Assembly (NCBI RefSeq): GCF_003121845.1
Contig: NZ_QEWQ01000001.1
Location: forward strand, 372,001-436,000
DNA: 64,000 nt
Direction of reading: 5' to 3'
DNA from: Ignatzschineria ureiclastica
Lineage (GTDB): Bacteria > Pseudomonadota > Gammaproteobacteria > Cardiobacteriales > Wohlfahrtiimonadaceae
Shown here: piece after piece, positions 34,857 through 44,500 of the stretch
Position numbering within the stretch: position 1 is the stretch's first letter
Layout: each line of letters begins with the position of its first letter
Made by a program: the position numbers and the translations under genes
The notes under the pieces: generated by a model
What the model was told of the DNA's origin: nothing
Database searches by the model: none
What the model saw: the letters and a program-made list of their open reading frames with translations, nothing else

Positions 34857-36830
34857 TTACCGCTCTAAGTTATTGAGCATCGCCTGTAAGCCCGCTAAGG
34901 TTTGCGCGGTATTTTGGCGCATCTCCTCTTTTGACGGGCCTTTATCTCGATTATGCCAGATAATATTGCCCTCAGGTAACTCTTCTAAGAAACGGCTCGG
35001 TTTACAAGATTCCCATTCTCCATAACGCTTACGTTGCCGGCAAAATGTGATATCGAGTTTCGCCCTTGCTCTTGTCACTCCGACATAGAAGAGTCGGCGC
35101 TCCTCTTCGACCATATCATTATCGATACTATTACGATGCGGTAAAATATCTTCCTCTAAGCCTACCATAAAGACATAAGGAAATTCCAAGCCTTTAGCAC
35201 TATGTAACGTCATTAAGGTTACCGCATTCTCCTCTTTCTCTTCACTCTGATTCTCTAAGATAGAGATCAAGGTTAAATGCGATAAGATATCCGATAACGC
35301 GCCACGTTCTCCAGCGAACCATTCCCGTAACGCATTGACGCTATTCATCTTCCGTTCAAATGCTTTCGGCGAAGTAGATTGCTCCCGAAGATAATTTTCA
35401 TAACCAATGGCGTGAATTAATTTATCGAAGAGATTCTCTACATCCATCTCATATTTCGCAAGCCCTCGAATCGTGTGGGCAAAAGTGGCGCATTTTTGGG
35501 CATTCTTACCCACAAAGCTGCTTAAATGAGGATGTTCTAATGCTTCAAAAAGCGTAAGCTGATGCGTTTGAGCAAATTCAGTGATTTTTTTGAGGGTTAC
35601 TGCACCAATCTCCCGCTTAGGGATATTGATAATCCGCAGTAACGAAGGATTATCTTCAGGATTCATAATGAGCTTAAGATAAGAGAGCAGATCTTTAATC
35701 TCAGGTTGCTGAAAAAAGCTCGCCCCCCCGACAACTTTCACCGGAATGCCTCGCATTCTTAGGGCCATCTCGAAGATACGCGCTTGATGATTCCCCCGGT
35801 AAAGCACCGCATATTGAGTATAATCTTTGCCGTGTAACATCGTATCGTGAGCAATCGTCGTTGCCACATATTCCGCTTCCGCCTCGGCACTTTTAAATTC
35901 ACGAATGGCGATCTTCTCACCCTCTCCAAGATTAGACCAGAGGGCTTTCTCATAGAGATGCGGATTGACCGCAATCACGTGATTCGCCGCTTGTAGAATA
36001 TGACCAGTAGAGCGATAATTTTGCTCCAATTTGATCAATGTTAAATCTGGAAAATCGACTTTAAGTTGATGTAGATTCTCAGGACGCGCCCCACGCCACG
36101 CATAGATAGACTGATCATCATCCCCCACAACCGTTAAATGTCGCCCTGGGCCGATTAAGAGTTTGACCAACTCATATTGGCATAGATTCGTATCTTGATA
36201 TTCATCCACCAACATATAGCGAATGGCTTTTTGCCAATACGCTCTTACTTCCGGAAACTGCTGCAGTAACTGCATTGGAAGCAGAATCAGATCATCAAAA
36301 TCAATGGCATTATAAGAGAGTAGCTGTGCTTGATAAGTCTCATAGAGCTCAACTAACCGCATCTCAAACTCATCTGTTGTAGCCGCTTTCAAAGAGTCGA
36401 ACGTTCGCATATCATTCTTCCACATCGAAATGCGATCGAGCGCTAATTTAGCGGTATCAAGATCGCCCTCCAATAGGGAATCCATCAATTGCAACGTATC
36501 TTTTTGATCATAGATCGTAAAGCCCTTACGAAGCCCTAAATGTGAGCCGTGCCGTTTTAAAATCGATAACCCAAGTGTATGAAACGTGGAAACCCGTACC
36601 TTTTTTCCTTGAGAATGACCGAGTGTTTGCCCTAAACGATACGCCATCTCTTTAGCGGCTTTATTCGTAAAGGTAACCGCATAGATTGAGCGAGGATCGT
36701 AAGCCTCTTTCTGCACAAGATACTTAATCTTCTCCGTAATGACCCGCGTTTTACCAGAACCTGCGCCGGCGAGCACCAGCAGAGGCGTATGAATATGATT
36801 CACGGCACTCGCTTGCTCGGGATTGAGCAT
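34857..36830 (-). CDS. rep: ATP-dependent DNA helicase Rep
   Basis: Superfamily 1A helicase of the UvrD/Rep family, 657 residues from this ATG. Walker A is VLAGAGSGKTRVITEKI; helicase motifs include VDEYQDTNLCQY, QNYRSTGHIL and TLHSAKGLEFPYVF. The N-terminus MLNPEQASAVNH matches E. coli Rep (short form, no UvrD-type tail), so Rep is preferred over UvrD. A GTG 12 bases earlier is in frame but less likely. It supports replication-fork progression. It starts 16 bases downstream of kdsD in the same direction, so the two are probably co-transcribed. Confidence 0.92.
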   Translation of the reverse strand: MLNPEQASAVNHIHTPLLVLAGAGSGKTRVITEKIKYLVQKEAYDPRSIYAVTFTNKAAKEMAYRLGQTLGHSQGKKVRVSTFHTLGLSILKRHGSHLGLRKGFTIYDQKDTLQLMDSLLEGDLDTAKLALDRISMWKNDMRTFDSLKAATTDEFEMRLVELYETYQAQLLSYNAIDFDDLILLPMQLLQQFPEVRAYWQKAIRYMLVDEYQDTNLCQYELVKLLIGPGRHLTVVGDDDQSIYAWRGARPENLHQLKVDFPDLTLIKLEQNYRSTGHILQAANHVIAVNPHLYEKALWSNLGEGEKIAIREFKSAEAEAEYVATTIAHDTMLHGKDYTQYAVLYRGNHQARIFEMALRMRGIPVKVVGGASFFQQPEIKDLLSYLKLIMNPEDNPSLLRIINIPKREIGAVTLKKITEFAQTHQLTLFEALEHPHLSSFVGKNAQKCATFAHTIRGLAKYEMDVENLFDKLIHAIGYENYLREQSTSPKAFERKMNSVNALREWFAGERGALSDILSHLTLISILENQSEEKEENAVTLMTLHSAKGLEFPYVFMVGLEEDILPHRNSIDNDMVEEERRLFYVGVTRARAKLDITFCRQRKRYGEWESCKPSRFLEELPEGNIIWHNRDKGPSKEEMRQNTAQTLAGLQAMLNNLER

Positions 36831-36846
36831 TAATCTTCCCACAGCG

Positions 36847-37821
36847 TTAAATCACTCTTGCTTGTAATAGATGATGCATATTAATCAGCCCCAATACTTT
36901 GCCATTCTCCACAACCGGCAATGCTGTAATGCGTTTTGTTTCCATCAGATGTACCGCATCTACCGCAAGCGCATCCGGCGCTACCTTAAAGGGCTCGACC
37001 GTCATACAATCAGCCAATGTTAAATCGTGAATATCTCGCCCTGTCATCAATGAACGGCGCAGATCGCCCTCAGTGAAGATTCCTTGCAACATCCCCTCAT
37101 CATCCATTGCCACCGCAGCCCCGAGTGGTTTTTGCGTCATTGCTAGTAAGGTATCGGTCAAAGTCGTATTAGCAGGCAAGGCTGCAAGCTCCGTTAAAGG
37201 TGCCATAATATCCGCCACCCGTAATAACAAGCGTCGCCCTAACTTACCGCCGGGATGTGAAAAAGCAAAGTCTTCTGAAGTAAAACCGCGCATCTCTAAG
37301 AGTGTGACCGCAATCGCATCTCCCATTGCAAGCGCTGCCGTCGTGCTTGCGGTTGGGGCTAAATTCAGTGGACAAGCTTCTTTCTCAACACGGACTAATA
37401 GATGAAAATCCGCCATCTTCGCCAGTGTTGAAGCCTCATTCCCGGTTAAGGCAATAAGAGGAATATTACGACGGGCAATAATCGGTAAAATGGCGATAAT
37501 TTCATCGGTTTCCCCCGAATTTGAGAGCGCAAGCACCACATCATCCGGCGTTAACATTCCTAAATCCCCGTGGCTAGCTTCTGCTGGATGCACAAAAAAT
37601 GCCGGCGTACCGGTACTTGCTAAAGTTGCGGCAATTTTGTTACCAATATGTCCCGATTTCCCCATTCCACTGACAACTACACGGCCTTTGCAATTTTTTA
37701 ACAATTCACAGATCGCAATAAAATTGGCATCAATCTGTGATTGCAGTTTTAATACCGCATCCGCTTCAATGGTTAATACTTCCTTAGCGCTAGCAATATA
37801 ATCTTGTGCTGACTCATTCAT
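36847..37821 (-). CDS. kdsD: Arabinose-5-phosphate isomerase KdsD
   Basis: First enzyme of KDO synthesis for lipopolysaccharide: ribulose-5-phosphate to arabinose-5-phosphate. The SIS domain spans residues about 35-180 (VVSGMGKSGHIGNKIAATLASTGTPAFF, SNSGETDEI). Two CBS domains follow (residues about 205-324, IMAPLTELAALP and CMTVEPFKVAPDA). At 324 residues it is the normal length. AGGA eight bases before the ATG supports the start. It precedes rep and is divergent from the ACR3-like transporter. Confidence 0.95.
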   Translation of the reverse strand: MNESAQDYIASAKEVLTIEADAVLKLQSQIDANFIAICELLKNCKGRVVVSGMGKSGHIGNKIAATLASTGTPAFFVHPAEASHGDLGMLTPDDVVLALSNSGETDEIIAILPIIARRNIPLIALTGNEASTLAKMADFHLLVRVEKEACPLNLAPTASTTAALAMGDAIAVTLLEMRGFTSEDFAFSHPGGKLGRRLLLRVADIMAPLTELAALPANTTLTDTLLAMTQKPLGAAVAMDDEGMLQGIFTEGDLRRSLMTGRDIHDLTLADCMTVEPFKVAPDALAVDAVHLMETKRITALPVVENGKVLGLINMHHLLQARVI

Positions 37822-38154
37822 CTTGAGAATCCTTTTGATTGTTTGATCCTATCTGTCGCAATGTTTGACCATATACAATAGTCATCATTCTGCAAAATCC
37901 AATGATCGACAAAGTTGAATCATTTTTTCATAATTTTTGCCAATTATACCCGAAGCCGATTTAATACGCAGATCTGTTATTACTCTCCCCATTTATAATG
38001 CAACTATTTCACTTGATTTACCAAATAGTTACAAAACACTTCCGTTTCTGCGTTAAACACTCAATAATATTCAAAAATATCACTCAGCAAAAGATGATTT
38101 TATAAACCTCTTAATGAATGGGGTCATAATAGATGCCACTGAAGGAAATATTAG
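37822..38154. other. 333-base divergent region kdsD / ACR3-like gene
   Basis: No gene. It contains TATAAT at 37994-37999 followed at once by the inverted repeat AACTATTT (38002-38009) / AAATAGTT (38023-38030), perfect over eight bases with a 13-base spacer. The rest is AT-rich without other recognisable sites. Confidence 0.6.
38002..38030 (+). promoter_or_regulatory. Operator-like inverted repeat before the ACR3-like gene
   Basis: Eight-base perfect inverted repeat with 13-base spacer, lying just downstream of a TATAAT box. This geometry suits repression at the start site. No regulator gene is adjacent. Confidence 0.4.
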
Positions 38155-39108
38155 ATGTTAGAAAAAATCGAAGAGCGACAACCCCAGATCTATGCCGTGA
38201 CTATTGTGGTTGCGATTATATTCGCCCAATGGATTTCGCCTCAACTACAAAATCATTTACAAGTAGCGATTACGCCGGCATTAGCGGGATTGATGTTTGC
38301 GATGTTTGCTCAGATTCCTTTTCTTCAATGGCAAGAATCATTAAAAGCACGGCGTTTCTTCCTACTACTACTACTTATCAGCAACTATATTGCGGTTCCG
38401 CTCATTGTTTGGGGTTTACTAAAAATATTGATGCCGGATACGACATTGATCATCGGGATATTACTCGTACTCCTCACACCTTGTATTGATTATGTCGTGG
38501 TCTTTACCAAGCTCGGTAAAGGGGATGCAAGCTTAATGCTCAGCGCAACCCCGCTCTTATTTATCACCCAAATTATTCTGCTACCACTCTATCTCTCCCT
38601 CTTTTTAGGCAGTGACATTCTCTCAATTTTGGCGATTCAACCCCTCATTGAAACATTTGTTTATATGATCGTTTTACCCTTTATCTTCGCATTATTACTA
38701 CAATGGTGGGCACAAAAATCGCCAATCGGGACAACGCTCCATCAATCATCTGCTTGGCTTCCTGTCCCGCTAATGGCGCTTGTACTATTCCTCATTATCA
38801 CCACGCAAATGCCACTGATTTGGCACAATCGAACGCTTCTAATCCAACTGATCCCTATCTATATTAGCTTTATGATTCTCACGGCTCTGATCTCCTATGG
38901 ACTTGGAAAATGGCGCAAGCTTCCGGTCATTCAGATTCGCACACTGATCTATAGTAGTGGTACTCGCAATTCCCTTGCCGTACTCCCCTTTGCCTTTGCG
39001 CTTCCGCCGGCGATACAAGGCTTAGTCGCAGCCACTATTGTGACACAAACCTTAGTGGAACTGATTGGCGAGCTCGTTTATACTCAAATCACGCCTAAAA
39101 TTCATTAA
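38155..39108 (+). CDS. ACR3/bile-acid-sodium-symporter family transporter
   Basis: Polytopic protein of 317 residues with about ten helices, resembling the ACR3 (arsenite efflux)/BASS superfamily. The segment LLVLLTPCIDYVVVFTKLGKGDASL carries the conserved Pro-Cys seen in Acr3 transporters, and SSGTRNSLAVLPFAFALP is the other family stretch. Arsenite is the closest guess, but no arsR or arsC is nearby, so the substrate is open. AAGGA eight bases before the ATG marks the start. A glutaredoxin-like gene follows 51 bases on, which might supply reducing power for an oxyanion system. Confidence 0.75.
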   Translation: MLEKIEERQPQIYAVTIVVAIIFAQWISPQLQNHLQVAITPALAGLMFAMFAQIPFLQWQESLKARRFFLLLLLISNYIAVPLIVWGLLKILMPDTTLIIGILLVLLTPCIDYVVVFTKLGKGDASLMLSATPLLFITQIILLPLYLSLFLGSDILSILAIQPLIETFVYMIVLPFIFALLLQWWAQKSPIGTTLHQSSAWLPVPLMALVLFLIITTQMPLIWHNRTLLIQLIPIYISFMILTALISYGLGKWRKLPVIQIRTLIYSSGTRNSLAVLPFAFALPPAIQGLVAATIVTQTLVELIGELVYTQITPKIH

Positions 39109-39159
39109 TATCCATTCAATATTCACTAACACTTATTTCGGTAAAAAAGCAGGATCTTT

Positions 39160-39390
39160 ATGATTACACTCTATAGCACCCTCGATTGCCAACTGTGTGA
39201 AGCGGTAGAAGATCGCTTACAAGAAGCCGGCATTCCCTATCAATATATCGATATTTCAGAGGATGATACCTTGATTGACGCTTATGGTTGGTTTATCCCG
39301 GTGATTGAATGGCAAGGTCAGATCTATAAGAGTCCGCTCGCACTAGATGAGCTCATTCCACAAATTATTGCAGCGCAATCAGCTCAATAA
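39160..39390 (+). CDS. Glutaredoxin family protein
   Basis: Short thioredoxin-fold protein (76 residues). The redox motif Cys-Gln-Leu-Cys (residues 10-13, after TLD) is followed by ELAGIPYQYIDISEDD-like sequence and a cis-Pro loop FIPVIEWQGQIYKSPL. It belongs to the DUF836/glutaredoxin-like group. AGGATCTTT before the ATG gives the ribosome binding site. It may be co-transcribed with the transporter gene 51 bases upstream. Confidence 0.8.
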   Translation: MITLYSTLDCQLCEAVEDRLQEAGIPYQYIDISEDDTLIDAYGWFIPVIEWQGQIYKSPLALDELIPQIIAAQSAQ

Positions 39391-39551
39391 AGGTAATCTC
39401 CATTTGATTCTTTCACAGAAATATTACAAAAAAGATTTAAAATATTGCAAAAATGTATTATAAATAGAGCCAATGATTTAAGATCCCGCTCTTTAGGGAA
39501 TCTATACTAACTTTAGGAATTATTAACCTATTCCAAAGCACGAGGCTTTCA

Positions 39552-41225
39552 ATGTTAATCGATCTCTATGTCAAAAACTTTGCCATTATTGAAGAACTAC
39601 AACTCGATTTCTCGCCTAATTTAACCGTCATTAGCGGGGAAACGGGTGCCGGGAAATCGCTCACTGTGGATGCGCTCTCGATTGTTCTAGGTGGAAAAGC
39701 AGATGCGTCGATGATCTATCAAGGTCGAAGCCAAGGCGAAGTGATTGCGACTTTTGATATCTCTCGTATTCCAAGAGCAAAAGCGTGGTTAACCGACAAT
39801 GCTATCGGTTTTGATGAAGAGCTCTGTATTTTACGACGTGTCATTAATAGTAATGGTCGCTCTCGAGGCTTTATTAATGGCCGAGCAATGCCGCTACAGG
39901 CGCTCAAAAATTTGGGTGAGCGCTTAGTCGATATCCACGGGCAACACGCGCATCAATCTTTAACCCGCGCGAATGCACAACGACATTTAGTAGATCAATA
40001 TGCCGGTTGCTTAGATGAGGTGAATGAGCTAGCAACATTTACTCGCAACTTACAAGATCGTGAGCAGAAGCTTAGCGACCTGAAGAATCGCGATGAGAGC
40101 ACACAAGATCGAATCAATTTTCTGAAGTTTCAATTAGCTGAATTTAATAATATCGCGCCACAAGAAGGCGAGTGGGAAACAATCAATACCCGCTTTAATC
40201 AACTCAATAACTTTGAGATGCGTATCTCGGCGATCGAAGAAGCGATTCAATATCTCAATCACGATGAATATGGTATTACCCGGCAGTTAGGGCAATTAGC
40301 ACAATCATTGCAAAGTTTAGAGAACTTTGATCCGAGCATTAAAGATATTAGTGAAATGATCAATAATGCGCTGATTCTCTCCTCAGAATCAGAGAATGAA
40401 TTGACCGGAAAGCTTGATCACGAGAGCTTTGATATGGAAGAGCTCCGGCAGATTGATAGCAGAATGCAAGCGCTCAATAGCTTAGCTCGTAAACATCGTA
40501 TTGACCCTGAAAATCTACTACAAAAACAGCAAGAGCTTGAGCAAGAACTCAAATCGCAAGATGTCTCTGAAGAAGAGATCGCAGAGCTTGAAGCTAAAAT
40601 TGCCGTAATGCGTATTGAATGGCAAAAAATGGCCGATGAAATTAGTCGTCAACGCCAAGAAGCAATCGAAGAGCTTGATCTTAAAATTACTGAATCAATG
40701 CAAGGATTAGCCATGGAAGGCGGGCAGTTTGCCATTCATCTGCAACCGAATACGCCCTATCATCCTTATGGGAATGAGGCGGTGGAATTTAGGGTTTCAG
40801 CCAACCCCGGCCAACCGCTTCAACCGCTCGGCAAAGTGGCTTCCGGGGGTGAATTAGCGCGAATTAGCTTAGCCATCTCTGTCATTCTCAGTATGCGCTC
40901 ATCGCTCCCAACCCTGATCTTCGATGAAGTAGATACCGGTGTAGGCGGTGCTGTGGCTGAGATGATCGGTCGTTATCTTCAAGAATTAAGTATCGGTCGC
41001 CAAGTCTTCTGTGTGACCCATCTCCCTCAAGTGGCGAGCTTTGGCCATCATCACTTTGTCGTTGCTAAAACCAAAGGGGAAAACAGCACAACCACGGCTA
41101 TTCGATCGCTTGATGAGAAAGGCCGAATTCAAGAGATTGCGAGGATGCTCGGAGGCGTAAAACTCACCGAAGCGACTTTTGAACACGCTAAAGAGATGAT
41201 CGAACATAATCGACCGGCAGCGTAA
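39552..41225 (+). CDS. recN: DNA repair protein RecN
   Basis: SMC-like ATPase for double-strand break repair, 557 residues. Walker A ISGETGAGKSLTVDALSIVLGG is at about residues 28-50. A long coiled coil lies at about 150-380, with the head-proximal motif KVASGGELARISLAISVI, and Walker B is LIFDEVDTGVGG. GAGGCTTTCA before the ATG is the ribosome binding site. It is a single gene, ending in a MITE-like copy and a bidirectional terminator. Confidence 0.95.
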   Translation: MLIDLYVKNFAIIEELQLDFSPNLTVISGETGAGKSLTVDALSIVLGGKADASMIYQGRSQGEVIATFDISRIPRAKAWLTDNAIGFDEELCILRRVINSNGRSRGFINGRAMPLQALKNLGERLVDIHGQHAHQSLTRANAQRHLVDQYAGCLDEVNELATFTRNLQDREQKLSDLKNRDESTQDRINFLKFQLAEFNNIAPQEGEWETINTRFNQLNNFEMRISAIEEAIQYLNHDEYGITRQLGQLAQSLQSLENFDPSIKDISEMINNALILSSESENELTGKLDHESFDMEELRQIDSRMQALNSLARKHRIDPENLLQKQQELEQELKSQDVSEEEIAELEAKIAVMRIEWQKMADEISRQRQEAIEELDLKITESMQGLAMEGGQFAIHLQPNTPYHPYGNEAVEFRVSANPGQPLQPLGKVASGGELARISLAISVILSMRSSLPTLIFDEVDTGVGGAVAEMIGRYLQELSIGRQVFCVTHLPQVASFGHHHFVVAKTKGENSTTTAIRSLDEKGRIQEIARMLGGVKLTEATFEHAKEMIEHNRPAA

Positions 41226-41238
41226 GTAGGGATCATAA

Positions 41239-41407
41239 AATCGGTTAAAAATAAGCTTATTTAAATGCCGGCGTATCGGCTGATCGAAGCGAGGAAGCCA
41301 CCCTAGCCGGCATCTTGTAAGTGTTGATTAATAAGGTTTTATGTTCTTTTGAAAAACCAATGCTGACTGCTAAAAACCATTTTCTTAAACCAAATTTACT
41401 ATAAATA
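41239..41407 (+). mobile_element. MITE-like element, copy C
   Basis: Starts 13 bases after the recN stop at ATCGGTTAAAAATAAGC and ends with TTACTATAAATA (41396-41407). The left 12-base terminus is lost. The centre holds ATGCCGG...CCGGCAT arms. It is longer than copy A by a roughly 30-base stretch also present in copy D (a GGTTTTATGTTCTTTT motif). Confidence 0.65.
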
Positions 41408-41408
41408 G

Positions 41409-41458
41409 AAAAGCAACGCCCCTCTTGGCTTATAGCCTTAAAGAAGCGTTGCTTTTTT
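41409..41458. terminator. Bidirectional terminator recN/autotransporter
   Basis: AAAAGCAACGC (41409-41419) pairs with GCGTTGCTTTT (41446-41456), with an inner GGCT/AGCC stem in the loop. A run of six T residues (41453-41458) follows on the + strand, with T-rich sequence on the minus side too. It lies between convergent recN and the autotransporter gene. Confidence 0.88.
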
Positions 41459-41547
41459 ATTATCGTCTAACTAGTCTAACTAACGATTAATGAGGCATTA
41501 GACTTTCATTAAACAGAGTAGGTAGAAGCCAATAAAGGTCGATAACA

Positions 41548-44500
41548 TTAAAAATCATATTTTAAACCAATCGTAACTTTCGTATCCCGATAATGCTCTG
41601 ATCCTGTTGTATGAGAGAGATTTCCCCAAGCATTTAAGTGACGATTGATTTTCGCATCCACACCTAAGCGGATCTCCATCTGATTACGTCCCCCTTGAAT
41701 ATCAGTTTCAACACCATCCATCCGTACCCCGATATTTTTTGAGTTATGCAACCAATTGAGCTCAGCATAAGGTTCAAAATCGAGACTATCAGAATGACCT
41801 GGAAGATAATGTTTCATTGATGCTCTAATGCCGAGTCGTGTTTGTACATTATTCCGTCCAACACCATCTACAATGGTTCCATTATGTTCAATATGCTGAT
41901 CCATTTTCACTCCAGACCAGATCAATTGCGCTTGTGGCGTGAGGTAGAAATCTGATTGCATTCCATTTTGACTTACAACACTCCCTACTTGCCAAGCGTA
42001 ACCTGTTTCAATAGAAGCCGTTACTCCTTTACTGTGATATTTCTCTGTTTCTAAGAAATCACCTTTGACTTTATGATTAAACCAGTTATAGAGAACCCAG
42101 CTATCTACATACCAGCCTTGCTGATTCTGATCATTTTGATACCAAGTACCGTAAAGACCTAAACTAAAACCATTAGTGGTACCTTTTGCACTAAACCCTG
42201 TGTAACGATTTTGATTAGTGCCCTCTTCTCGTCCATAACCAGCCATTACACCAAAGTAGAAACGATCACTATCTGTAAAAGAGTGTTCGAAAAGATCTCC
42301 CCCCATCTGAATGAGATAGCGGTTACCACTCCATTGGTTCTGCTCATTAGACATCCGTGATTTATGGTGACTACCTGCAACACGCGTCCAAATTCGGCTC
42401 TCTTTTAGCGCTCCTGTAATAGGATCTCGATACCAACTTGTCCCTTGTCGATCTGATAATCGAGAATTAAACATAGTCATAGCCGCGGCATAGTTATTGG
42501 CATAGCTTTTAACTTCTGGGCGGAATGTAGGTTTACTTGGTTCAGAAGGTTTCTCTGGTTCAGAAGGTTTACTTGGCTCAGAAGGTTTTTCTGGTTCAGA
42601 TGGTTTCTCTGGCTCAGAGGGTTTCTCTGGTTTAGAAGGTTTCTCTGGCTCAGAGGGTTTTTCTGGTTTAGAAGGTTTCTCTGGTTCAGAGGGTTTCTCT
42701 GGCTCAGTGGGTTTCTCTGGTTCAGAAGGTTTCTCTGGCTCAGAAGGTGAATTCATATCATTGGTTAAATACCAATTATTGCTATTTCCACCCTTTTGAT
42801 CTCCTTTTTGTAGATGATACTCATAGCTCCCTGCGACAATACGTCCTTCTTGAACAAAGGCTTTATCTTCCGAACTGCCCGTTTCAATAATCCGAATACC
42901 TTCTATAGTATTTGCACCTTGACCACCTAGATTCATGATACTAACTTTAGTCGTACCCGATGCTTTACCGGTGATAATGAGCTTATCTGTCAAGCTATCA
43001 TCACCTTCCGCTTTCACATTCAATGTTACAAGCCCATTATTTCCAACCCAATTTCCTTCTTGGATATAAGTTTGACCTATTTGTGAATGCTCATCGCCAA
43101 TGACTAAAACACCACCTTGATTCAAATTCATATCTCCTTTTACAGTAACTTTCTGAATCGAAGGATTAACTTTAAAATCATTGAGGTAGATTGTACCGGC
43201 ATTATTGATCTCTTGAATGGTTTGATTATGTCCGGTAAGATCCAAACGACCCTGCTCAGAAATATTCATTACTGAGGTATTCGCTAGCGCATTATCAATC
43301 CCTAATCTCAATGTTCCGGTCTCAATATTGGTGGCACCGGTGTAACTATTTTGGGAAGTTAATGTTAAGGTTCCTGCGCCTTTTTTGGTTAAACTTTGCC
43401 CATCCCATAGCTCATTTTGTCGAGTTTTGCGATCGGCCAAATCTGCTTTAATCGTGACATCTTCACCATCTTTAAGATCAAAGGTCCCATGGGCTTTATC
43501 TCCTAATGCATACCAACTCAAGGAATATTGCAGATGGTGATCATCACCACTAATAGCAGTGTAACTCGAGGCATCTTTGCCATCTAACAATAGATCCCCT
43601 TCAGAAAAATCACCTGAAATTTTATTTTGGCTTTCCATCAAATTGATCGTTGATTGATCCCAATCCGTGAGATCCACTGAGAATAAATTATCACCAGCAA
43701 GCGTAAGGTTCTCGGCTTTAATGCCCCCAACATTGGTAAAATCAGCAGTCACCGATTTCCCCAAAGTGACATCCTTAAAAGTAGTCTCGGCATCACCTAT
43801 AAAATAGAGTGCACTGCTATCGCCGGCATTTAAATGACCGTCCACGGCTGTCTCGGTTGTGCTGTCAAAAGTTACTCGATTATAATCGTGATGACTTTCT
43901 TCGGTCACTGCCTCTAAGACAATATCGCCCTCAATGGTTGAGCCTTCTTTAAGAGTGATTTTATTATCCCCCGAAGTGAGATGAATCGCTGTAGGATCCG
44001 CTCCTTCACCCGTTTTAATCAAGCCACTATTAATAATAGTCAGATCAGATCCCTCAATCGCAATACCAGCTTTACCAGCAAGACCATTTTCGCCATTCAC
44101 GCCATTTCGCCCATAACTATCACCTTCACCACCAACGCCTCCGGCACCTGCTAATCCTGCTTTTCCGGCATTACCGCCGAGAATATTGCCACTGTTTTCA
44201 ATGATGAGTTGTTGGCCTTGAATAGCGATTCCACCATTACCACCAGCACCGCCATTACCCCCTTGTCCTCCCGTATTCCCAGGGCCTAACAATGTCCAAG
44301 TATTCCCCCCCATACCACCTAAGTAGCCACTACCGGCATTCCCACCATCACCAGCTTTGATCGTGCCACTATTCGTAATATGACCTTGATTAATTTCAAC
44401 CGCAGTACCGCCTTGACCGCCGGCACCACCGGCACCACCTTGTCCACCAATACCCCCAATAAATTGAGCACTATTGCCTTTGAGGTTATTACCACCAGCA

